From NCBI RefSeq assembly GCF_027409185.1, contig NC_084463.1, positions 156,228,369 to 156,292,368 on the forward strand: a stretch of DNA of 64,000 nt, written 5' to 3'. Every line of letters begins with the position of its first letter. Position 1 is the stretch's first letter. The DNA is from Cynocephalus volans. Its lineage: Eukaryota; Chordata; Mammalia; Dermoptera; Cynocephalidae. The notes beneath the pieces were generated by a model. The model saw only the letters and a program-made list of their open reading frames with translations, was not told the origin of the DNA and made no database searches. This document shows, in pieces, positions 11,501 to 20,771 of this stretch. The position numbers and the translations under genes were made by a program.

Positions 11501-11769
11501 CCAGACGTCAGTCTTATCTCTCCAGCTGGATTCAACATAGCTGAGGACATCATTGCATCTTACACTTGTTTGTGGTCCCCATGATACCCAGTACCTGCCA
11601 GGCAGCAAAGGAAGGTTTGCTTGATTCAATTCTTCCCAGACGTCAGTCTTATCTCTCCAGCTGGATTCAACATAGCTGAGGACATCATTGCATCTTACAC
11701 TTGTTTGTGGTCCCCATGATACCCAGTACCTGCCAGGCAGCAAGGGAAGGTTTGCTTGATTCAATTCTT
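11501..11769. repeat. 135-bp tandem duplication
   Basis: 11501-11635 is repeated immediately at 11636-11769. The only difference I see inside the units is A versus G in CAGCAAAGG/CAGCAAGGG. The unit is 45 codons long, so a minus-strand frame runs through both copies and contains a twice-repeated peptide. There is no start, splice or homology support for a gene. Confidence 0.92.
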
Positions 11770-12004
11770 ACTTGCCAACTAATGCTACATCCTTTTAGAG
11801 AGTGTCCAGGAACCAACACCATAAACAAACTCCTCAGTATACACCTGAAATCTCTCTAACACTCATCATATATTGAACGATTCTTTTTTCTCTATTTCAA
11901 CTTTTAACTTATTCTAAGGAAATTCCCATCACGTTATTTTGACAGTAATTCTCTTGAGGAATCATTGTGAAAAATTGCACCCACTTGGTGTTTCATCTCC
12001 ACTC

Positions 12005-12180
12005 ATTCATTTGACAATTATTTATTGAGCAACTACTAAGTACCAAGTACTAGTTTGGGTTTTGTGATTACAGCAACAAACAACACAGAAAGAAGCCTGT
12101 CCACAGGGCACTGACAGTCTAGTCATGGGAAATGGGAAATAAACAAGTCAGCAAGTAAAATGTATTAACATACTGTGACT
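12005..12180 (+). repeat. ancient mammalian interspersed repeat
   Basis: TTTATTGAGCAACTACTAAGT.CCAAGTACTAG, followed by ACAGAAAGAAGCCTGTCCACAGGGC and GGAAATAAACAAG. This is a widely seen mammalian repeat pattern, and a second copy occurs at 25905-26080. I cannot fix the family name. Confidence 0.5.
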
Positions 12181-12349
12181 AAAGAATCAGAAAGAGCTTG
12201 TCCATCCAATCTGCCTCTGCTAAGTAGTGAAGATATGACTGGGTGTTATCCCTGCCAATCATATGAGTATTTGCCCTGGGAAAGGGTGCAAAAAGGCCAC
12301 AAGACTTTCCCCTTGAGATCGATACCTGATTGTTAGCAAATACTTTCCA

Positions 12350-12905
12350 TACCGGTTACTATTTATTGCTGGGTAACAAGCCAACCCAAAACTTAGCAGT
12401 GTGAAACAACCAAGTTATGATGCTCGTGTACTTTGTGGCACAGAACGCGGACAGGTTCTAGCAGGGAAAGATGATCTCGGCTCCACTATTTCTGCAACCC
12501 CTGCTGGGAATACTCAAAGTTGGGAGTCACCTGATGGGGCGGGGGGGGGGCTAGAATCATCTGGAAGCATCTTGACTCATGCCTGGCGGCAGATGATGCA
12601 AGTTGTCAGCCTGGACCTCAGCTGAAACACCCTTGCAGTCCTCTCCCACGTGGGAGAATTTGGACTGCCTCATAACATGGCACCTGAGTTCTAAGAGCTA
12701 GCGTCCTGCAAGAGCCAGGCAGAAGCACACAGCGTTCTTATGATGTAGCATCAGAAGTCACATAGCGACAGTTCTGCCACGCTCTTTTGGCAGAGGCAAT
12801 CAAAAAGATCCATCCAGGTTAGAGGTGGGGGGGACATAGACCCCACTACTCAAGGGAAGAGGTATCCAGGTCACATGGGAAGGATAGAGCATGGGTGAGA
12901 GATAC
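12350..12905 (-). repeat. probable ERVL/MaLR-type LTR remnant
   Basis: The pattern ATTGCTGGGTAACAAGCCAACCCAAAACTTAG near the start, GTTCTGCCACGCTCTTTTGGCAGAGGCAATC in the middle and GGGGACATAGACCCCACTACTCAAGGGAAGAGG near the end is that of a common mammalian LTR read in reverse. An A-rich tract follows at 12981-13002. The family name is uncertain. Confidence 0.5.
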
Positions 12906-13334
12906 CATCAAAACAACTTTAGAAAATGCAACCTCCCCCGCCCCCCAACCTCTGCACAATTAAACTGCATGTGAGCTCTGAAAAAAAAAAAAGAAAAAAA
13001 ATGCAATCTCCACCTCCTGTGTCTAATTTCCAACAAAGTGGGATATCTAGATCTACCCAGTGTCATCTAGAAAGCAGATAACTAAAACCACTCAAGCAGA
13101 AGGTGATATTATCTGAGTGTTGTGTAATGTTTTGTTTCAAGCATAAAATAAAAAAGCAATTGAATAACCCTTTGATCGATCAAGCCCTGCCCTAAGAAAG
13201 GTACTCTTAAAGACCTGAAATTTCTGGCTTAATTGCAAAGAATAGAAAAATTAGGCCAATTAGACATATTCTTGATTTAGATTCAGTGCCTAAAACACAG
13301 AAGCAGAGAGGTGGAAGTGAAACTGCACGCGCTT

Positions 13335-13520
13335 TGGAAGCTGAGTCCTGGATTCATACCTTCATTGTGCCACTTACCAGCTGCCTGGCCCTGGACAATT
13401 TCCTCCACCTCTGAAAACAGGGCAGCAGGACTAACTTCCTCATGGGGTGGCCGTGAGAATTAAATGAGATAATACTTGCAAAAGCCCTCTGTATTTGGTA
13501 GCTACTCTGTACAAAACCTC
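13335..13520 (+). repeat. MIR remnant
   Basis: GAGTCCTGGATTCATACC, CCCTGGACAATTTCCTCCACCTCTGAAAACAGG and GTGGCCGTGAGAATTAAATGAGATAATAC follow the MIR core in order. Confidence 0.7.
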
Positions 13521-14254
13521 TATCATTTAAGCTACCAATGAAATGAGTGCATTTTTATGATTTTTTAAATCCACACAATAAAATACATCCTCCTTAATAT
13601 TGTTTACCATTTTTATGTCCTTAAAACTTACCAGAAATGATATGCATTTCAATCTGCAAACATGTGAATGGTCCTTTTCGGGGAAATGATCTGCTTGTTT
13701 CTATAACAGTCCTTTGGTACAGGTAGCCACGGCATTTGAGATCCAAACGAATTGATCCAGTGGATTCCTAGGGGCAGCTCTATCCTGCACCTGGGGGGCA
13801 CTTCACAGAGGCTCCGTGAAAAGAACAGAGACAAGACTGTTGACTCAGGGGAAGGCTCATGTCCCCAACCTTGTGCTGTATGAGCCAGCTGAGTTCGATT
13901 TGGGGTTGGTTTTAACCCCCGATAGAGTGTGAGTGGGTGGAGAAAGCAGGGATTTCCCCCACCACAGGGTCACCAGATTCCCGCCATTAAAACAGGGAAC
14001 AAGTGGATTCGAGCTTCAAGGAAGGGGCCTCATAATTTGCTCTTGGTAGGCTCGTCCTTCATCACCAAGGCGAGGTCTCCATGGAGCTGAGGCCACCATA
14101 TTGATCAGGAGAGACAACCACTGCACAAGCAGACATCTCACTGTGGAAGGGCCAGAGCTATAGAGAAGCCACATGCTAGAGGAAAACAGAGAATAGGGAC
14201 AGGTAAACAGAGAGGAAGGGAGGGGATGTGACTCACTATGAAACTCCATAATTA

Positions 14255-14439
14255 GGGCCGGCCCGTGGCTCACTCGGGAGAGTGCGGTGCTGATAACACC
14301 AAGGCCCCGGGTTCGGATCCCATATACGGATGGCCGGTTCGCTCACTGGCTGAGCGTGGTGCTGACAACACCAAGTCAAGGGTTAAGATCCCCTTACCGG
14401 TCATCTTTTAAAAAAAAGAAAAAAAAAAGAAAAAAAAAC
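14255..14439 (+). mobile_element. CYN-type tRNA-Ile-derived SINE, dimer, with target-site duplication
   Basis: The first monomer starts GGGCCGGCCCGTGGCTCACTC and retains tRNA-like A and B boxes (TGGCTCACTCGG, GGGTTCGGATCCC). The second monomer starts at about 14331 (GGCCGGTTCGCTCACTGGCTG) and ends CTTACCGGTCATC with an A-rich tail. A perfect 15-bp duplication, GAAACTCCATAATTA, flanks it (14240-14254 and 14440-14454). The order of the anticodon-arm sequence (GGTGCTGATAACACCAAGG) points to tRNA-Ile as ancestor. It is non-autonomous and probably mobilised by L1 machinery. Confidence 0.93.
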
Positions 14440-14654
14440 GAAACTCCATAATTATCCGGGTCTTGAGAAGTGAAAGCCCATGTGCGTGGGCATGTGGGTA
14501 TGTGTGTCTGTCTATCTGCCTATCTGCCTGTCAAGCTCTCCTTCCATACACAAGGATGAAGCCCCCAGCTGTCGCCCACTGGCAGCACATGCGCAGGGCC
14601 TGTAGCTCTCCCTTCCAAATCCCATGAAGTTGAGATGGCTCATTGCCAGGGAAG

Positions 14655-14960
14655 GGGGCCAGATTTCAAGTTAAGAAGTTCTGAGTTCAAGTCCTGCCAC
14701 TTACTATTTGGGCAACTTTCAGCAAGTCATGTAACCTCTGTGAGATACTATTTCCTCACCTGTAAAATAGGGAAAATAATTCCTGCTCAGCCTTTCTTGA
14801 AAGATAGTTTTCAGATTCAAGTGTTTAATATCCATGCCCCCAAGATGATATATGTTCCATCAAGGCAGGGACCACAACTGCCTTGTTCCCTGCTGTACCT
14901 CTAGTGCCTGACATACAGTAAACATTTAATAAGTACTTGGTGAATAAATAAATGATAGGA
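14655..14960 (+). repeat. MIR (14655-14800) followed by L2 3' end (14835-14960)
   Basis: The first part shows the MIR core (GAGTTCAAGTCCTGCCACTTACTATTTGGG, CACCTGTAAAATAGGG). The second shows the L2 3' end (CATCAAGGCAGGGACCACAACTGCC .. AGTGCCTGACATACAGTAAACATTTAATAAGTACTTGGTGAATAAAT). Confidence 0.65.
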
Positions 14961-15039
14961 TGATGGTGAACTCGGTCCCTGCCCTGTATGGAAAGCAAAG
15001 AAAGAAGCTCTTCATGCATCCCTCATTCCTTCCTACAGG

Positions 15040-15225
15040 ACACTGCTCCTCAAAGTGTGGTCCACAGCCAGCAGCAGCATCACCTGGGACCTTGCTAGAA
15101 ATGCAAATTCACGGCACCACCCCAAACCTACTGAGTCGTGACTTCATGGCTGGGGTTCAGGAATCTGCTTTAACACACTGTCCACATGATTCTGATGCTC
15201 ATGAAGTCTGAGAAGCATTGCTGTT
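15040..15225 (+). repeat. MER5A-like DNA transposon remnant
   Basis: CCTCAAAGTGTGGTCCACAG .. GCATCACCTGGGACCTTGCTAGAAATGCAAATTC .. GAATCTGCTTTAACACACTGTCC .. AGTCTGAGAAGCATTGCTG is the characteristic MER5A order with its terminal inverted repeat ends. Confidence 0.75.
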
Positions 15226-15271
15226 GGCTGCATTGGGGTGAGGGTAAGATGGGGCATGAGATGCTATGCTG

Positions 15272-15685
15272 GTCCATTTCTGTGGCTTATAACAAAATAC
15301 CTAGAACTGCATAGTTCGTAAGAAAACAAAATTTATTCCTTATAGTTTCAGAGGCTAGGAAGTCCTAAGTCCAGGGAACACACAGCTGGTGAGGGTCTTC
15401 TTTGATGGTGGCTTTACAGCAATGCAGGGGTCTCACATAACAGAAAATGATGGAGCGAAGAGAGAGACTCTCACGTGCTCTTCTTTTAAAGGCCTCAGAA
15501 CCATGCCCCTGACCACCATCATTAATCCATTCAGTAGCGCACGGTCCTACAATCCAATCACCTCTCCAAGGCCCCACCTTTCAATTACCATAACAGGACT
15601 TCCCACCATCTCAACACTATCATAGTGTGAACTAAGCTTCTAATATATGAACTTTGGGGGACACAAATCAATCCACAGCAGATGC
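15272..15685 (-). repeat. MaLR-type LTR
   Basis: In reverse this resembles a MaLR LTR: TTTCTGTGGCTTATAACAAAATACCT near one end, TTAATCCATTCAGTAGCGCA and CCAAGGCCCCACCTTTC in the middle, and TGAACTTTGGGGGACACAAATC at the other. A second copy of the same type lies at 51374-51775. Confidence 0.65.
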
Positions 15686-16827
15686 CACGCCCCCTTTCCG
15701 GGGTACCTACCTCCCACCTAGCATGGGTATTCATTTCCCAACCCACCCCCACCTCTTCTTTGGCCTGCTTGAGGCAGGAGAACACGATGCAGAGGCTCGC
15801 AAGGGCCTGAGGGGGGAGGAAAGTTCTCGTCTCCCTGACACGTCCCGGGGTAGCAGGTCTACCCCTTCCTGTTTCAGCAAAACCTGCAGATGCCGTGAGA
15901 GGATCAGGAGATAAGCTTTGCTCTCCTCCACCCTGAACAGTGGCAGATACATGACAGCTTTGCAAAGAGGGCCCTTCCAAGTCCAGGCAGCTTCTGTGCA
16001 CCCTGGAAATGCCCTGTGGGGACAGTGAGGAGGTCTCACCCGCAGGTCCCCAATACCCCTCCCATCCTTCCCACCCTGGCCCCTCTGCTGAGGTCTCTTC
16101 CCCCTCCACTCAAGGATCTGAAATTCACAGTGAGCTTTTGGGAACACACAGCAAAGATGAGCCTCCAAGATAAGCACTCATGATAAAAACAGACACGACT
16201 GCCCTTGTCCTGTTCCACATTCTCAGTAGGGCCTGATTCGAGGTACCCAGAAGTAGCTGCTCACGCATGCAAAAGAGGAAGGGGGAGCAAGTGTTGAAGG
16301 AGTAGAACTGCACCGCCAGAGAGGTCAAAGCAAAATGCAACAGGGACAGGCGAAAATCCTGCACTATCCAGAAACACCAGCCACTGGTGTCCAAGGTTGG
16401 GCAGAACAGCCTGGCAGCATCTGGAACCAGACTGAGGGTTTCAGTCAGATGCCCACTGGGTGGCTCATTGCAGGGAAAAGGACAGGGTCCTGGCCACACT
16501 GATATGAATCGTGGAGTAGGGAGGTAAAAAATCCACATGGCAATCTAGGGGTAGTCAACCCTGGGTGCCTGCAGGAGCTCTGGGCACCACATTCTGGAAG
16601 CGTTGTGGAGAACTGGTATCTTTCCCAAAGATTTATAGTGCTATCATGGGAGGAGCAGCTGGAGGAATGGGAGATGTTCAGCCTGGATAAGAGATGACTC
16701 TGGGAAAACTACAGGAAAACCATCTTCAGCTACTTAAGAGCACTCTGCGTGGAAGAGAGAGCAGCCTGGATCCATGTGGCCCGACAAAGAGCAGCCACGA
16801 CCCAGTGACGCCTCTGCCTCATATGGG

Positions 16828-17236
16828 TTGATGAAGTTTGGATGTGTTGTCCCGTCCAAAACTCATGTGGAAATTTGATCTCCAATATGGCAGTGTTGGA
16901 AACTGATTGAGTCATGGGGGCAGATCCCTCATGAATGGATTCATGCTCTCCCTGGGGGAGGGGGAATTAATGAGTGAGTTCTCGCTCTGTTAGTTCCCAA
17001 GAGAGCCTGTTGCTTAAAAAGACCCTGGCACCTCCTCTCTCTCTCTTGCTTCCTCTCGCCATGTGATCTGCCTGTACCCACTGGCTGCCAGCTGTTTTTC
17101 CACCAGGAGTAGAAGCAACCTGAGGCCCGTGCCAGATGCAGCTGTCCCAGAATCATAAACCAAATAAACCTCTTTTCCTTATAAATTACCCAGTCTCAGG
17201 TAGTTCTGTTATAGCAACACAAAACGGACCAAAACA
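16828..17236 (+). repeat. MaLR LTR (MST/MLT1-like), copy A
   Basis: Starts TGAAGTTTGGATGTGTTGTCCC and carries TTGAGTCATGGGGGCAGATCCC, ACCCTGGCACCTCC and ATAAACCTCTTTTCC. It ends TTATAAATTACCCAGTCTCAGG .. ATAGCAACACAAAACGGACCAAAACA. AATAAA occurs near the 3' end, as in an LTR polyadenylation site. Copy B at 39352-39750 is in the same orientation and very similar. Confidence 0.8.
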
Positions 17237-17374
17237 CGGGTCCTGCCCTCACTCCAGCCACACTCAGCAATGTCCCAGTTGCCAGAGATACCCCAGACTA
17301 AGGAAGTCCTTACCCATCCTCAGTTCCATCTCCTAGTCCTGGGCCTGGTGTATGTGAAGGTTAAGGGCTTGGGT

Positions 17375-18165
17375 TTCAGATTAGGAAACCCCAAGTTCCA
17401 GGCCTGAACCTGTACCCTCTTCTTTGTGATTTGGCGTGACCTGGCACCAAATCCCGACCTCTCCAGACTCGGATTTCCTGGTCTGTAAAATGGGGATAAT
17501 CACCCCTGCCCTATGGGGTCCTAATGAGGATCCACTCACTCATTCAACAAACATTTATCCAGCACTGCACTGGTGCCGACAATCACCTCCTGGACTGCTG
17601 CTCCAGGGGATTAAATGAACACCAAGGAGAAGCCCGGCACACAGTGAGTGCTCAGTTAGTGCTGCTGGTGACTGTCAGGGGCCCCTGCCCATCTCTGATC
17701 ATGGTGCTGAGCAAAGGACCAGGGGGATGCAGGCCCCCTGATATCTGTGTACAATAAAACCTTCTCAACTGCAACACCCCTTAGCTGGGTGGATCAATAG
17801 CTCAGGAAAGAACACCTGATCTGTATCTACAGTCCATCTGTGGGTGTTTGGTTTCCTTCAGTCAGCAGATCCAGGGTTTTATAAATAAGCCAGGTATTGC
17901 CAATTCGGCACTCTGTATGTTGTGTGAGACAAGGCATTTGGCACCTCCCCTGAGGTAACAGGGAGATTTACTGTTAAGAGTTGTGGCTCTGGAGTCAGAC
18001 AGCCTAGGACTGGATCCCACCTGCACCACTTATTTGCTGTGTGACCTTTACAAGTGTCCCAGCCTCTCTGTGCCTCAGTTTCTTTATCTGTAAAATGGGA
18101 GTAAGAACCTGCCTCATAGGGTTGTTGTGAGGAATAAATGTTCTCGTACATGTAGACTGTCTGAA
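17375..18165 (+). repeat. two MIR-type remnants with intervening unique sequence
   Basis: 17375-17665 carries GGATTTCCTGGTCTGTAAAATGGGGATAAT and ends CACAGTGAGTGCTCAGTTAGTGCTGC. 17965-18150 carries GGAGTCAGACAGCCTAGGACTGGATCCC and TTTATCTGTAAAATGGGAGTAAG. Both are MIR cores in plus orientation. Confidence 0.65.
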
Positions 18166-18189
18166 AGAAGTCTGGACCAATAATTGCTC

Positions 18190-20560
18190 GTCCCAGTGTT
18201 TTAGGCTGAGTTCCTCCAGAAGCCAACTTCGAGACAAGGGTTTAAGTGCAAATAGTCTGTTCAGAAAATGACCCCAGCAAACACCGATAAGGGAATGGGA
18301 AAGAGGGACAGGAAGCCAGAAGAGGGTGCATGAATGACCAGGTGACCTTTGTGAGCAACTAGGGCTCAGTCCTGCTGGAGATCTCTGGGGCAATGTAGAG
18401 AATCCCCTCCGCATCCTCCCACCTGAAGGCAAGGAAGCTGGGACGTTTGCAGTAGAAAGCAAAGGAGTATAAGAGAACAGAGACCCAAAAGCGACTGCCA
18501 CACCAGGCTCCTCTGGAAACTGCAGGAGTCTTCCCTGGGCCCCTGCACCCCGTGTATAATGACAATGACAAGCTGAGCTCAGGTGGGAGTGGGGGTTCTG
18601 AGCCAGAGCTCATCTGATGCTGAGGTTGATTAAGCTCCTCCACACATCTGAGTGACATTCAAAGGCCTCGCATCTAAAACACATCTCCCTCTCTCATACC
18701 ACCCTGGCAGGGGCCGGACATTACCCTCTGAAGTATTTTAAGCAGGGCTGGAATATGTTTCAGTCAGCACTTGAGCATGATCCCTCCTGCTGGGGACAAG
18801 ATCTCAGGAAGCAGGGTGAGCTGAGAGGTCCTGGAGCAGAGTGATAGCGGGTGGGGGGGGCACGTACATCTTCAGTCACCCTGGTAATGCACGCCAGGCG
18901 CGGTTCTGCATGTCGGACCATTCAGGTCTCCAGGCAGGGGCAGGGAATTTAAGGAACTGAATGGAGCCCACTCCTCTGAGAGTTGCGGGCTGGAAGAGCT
19001 GAGCAAGGAGGTGTCCAGGCTGCTTCTGCAGTGGAGGCAGCACTGCAAGGAAGGGGCACTGAGGCAGCCAAAGCCTCCCTGCAGGGCTCTCCTTGGCTCA
19101 GGAACATGAGGGCACTGAGCCCAAAGATGAAGCCTCTGATGGAGACCAGAGAGGCAGGAAGTGATGTACAGTTACAGTACAAGGATGTAACTGTTTCTGA
19201 TGACCTGGAGGGACAGGGATAAGCTGTGCTAGCGCCTTCCCTGAGGGAGGACTCAGGCAGAATTCATCAGGATGTATTTTGAATGCTGTGTGGCACTGGG
19301 TGAGGGGTAAGCGTCGTTAAAGAATTCTCAATCTACTTTTCCACCCTCTAGGAACCTTTGTCTGGGTGGTCTTCTTCCTTGCCTCCTCCTTGATCAACGG
19401 TCAAGACACCCTGGCCCCCCACCTGACACTCCTGCTCCAGTGTCGGCAGAGTGACTCAGCAGGTAGGGGCTGTGCTCAGCGCTGAGACTCCCTGGCTGTC
19501 TGCCCTGTCCTTCCTAACCCATGAGTAACCTTGGACAACTTCCCAGGCCCTCTCACAACTCTCCAGCTAGAGAAACAACAGTTTCTAAAAGAAGCCACTG
19601 GGAGGGCAATGGTTTTTTCACTGGGATTCAAGGGACCTTAAGATCCCTGAGGGCCATCCCCAGGCAGTTCCAAGAATAACGCTGGAGAAGGGCTGGGATG
19701 TAGTTGGACCACTTCCAAGATGTTCTTCCTAAGAAAGAAGCATGCTATTGAGTAAATCAAAACCCCATCTCCAGGGTCTCACACAAACGGGCTCTGAAAA
19801 AGTCTTTCCTGGGTACTGGGAGGTCCAGCACATTGGCGAGACCCCAAAGTGCTTAGTGAACCAAATACATTTAGTGGGGAATAGGAAGGGAAGGGAGGTG
19901 GGCGGGTTCAAGCTCAGGAGCAAAAACCACTGTCTTGGCTGAAAGGAAGATAGGACACGATCCAACCTGTTTCTAGAACTGGGACAGGAGAAAGGGGACA
20001 TGGAAGGGTATGCAGCGTGGCCAAGGGCCCAGGTATGCCTCAGCACAAAGGTGGTGTCTCGTACTGGTACCTCAACTTCACTCATTAATGTTGAGAATGT
20101 TGGAAAGGGAGAGCCACAGGTTGTATGCCTCAGCACAGTTTGGGATAAGAGAAGACACGGGCGCGAACACTTCACACAGGACTCCAGCCAGACTTAAGAG
20201 ATGTCCCAGCTCCAGGACTCCCCAGGTAGCATTCACTCGGGCAGTTAGGAGCGCTGCGACAGGGTCATGTTACATGCACTAAGCTGGTGCAAAATCACCA
20301 CTTCACAAGTGAAAAGACCGAGGTGCAAAGAGGGCAGGATCTCTGTCCGGTCACACGGACTGACTGAGCGCCAAAGTTTCCCTCTAACCTTGCTGGGGGC
20401 TCCCCGGACCTTTTCCCATCCTCTTCTCTCCTAGAAATGAGTTTTCCCCCACCCCCTTCCCTTCTCTGCCTGTACGCTCTCTTTTCCCCCGGGAAACTGT
20501 TTGCACGGAAGACAAACGCGAATCAGAAAAGGGACTGGATCATTGATCACAAATCACAGC
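18190..20560. other. intergenic sequence upstream of CCDC86
   Basis: No confirmed gene. 19353-19461 looks like a single internal exon (see findings). The rest holds short open frames without support, and GC content rises towards the CCDC86 promoter. Confidence 0.35.
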
Positions 20561-20569
20561 GCCGACACT

Positions 20570-20771
20570 CACTACGCATGCGCCTAACCAGCCCAGCCCC
20601 CGCCGGACCGACAACCCCCTCCTCTCTGCCCCTCACCAACATGGCCTCCCCGGCAACAGCCCTTCCTGCCCGGCGCAGGCGTGGCGGCTCCTGACGTCAT
20701 AGGAAGGCGCCGGTTGTCCAAGAGGTGGCGACTGCACGTGGGCTCGGACTTGAAAACTTTCAGGCCGAGCA
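20570..20771 (+). promoter_or_regulatory. CCDC86: CpG-rich CCDC86 promoter with CRE and E-box
   Basis: A GC- and CpG-rich segment directly precedes the CCDC86 start codon. It holds a perfect CRE palindrome TGACGTCA at 20692-20699 and a palindromic E-box CACGTG at 20735-20740. A YY1-like CCAACATGGC lies at about 20637-20646. No TATA box is seen, as expected for a housekeeping CpG-island promoter. CACGTG is the preferred MYC/MAX site, and CCDC86 responds to MYC/cytokine signalling in other mammals; use of these sites here is inferred. Confidence 0.7.

Noticed and set aside
11459-11764. 101-codon minus-strand frame with a twice-repeated peptide
   Set aside because: Created by the 135-bp tandem duplication; no start context, splice sites or family match.
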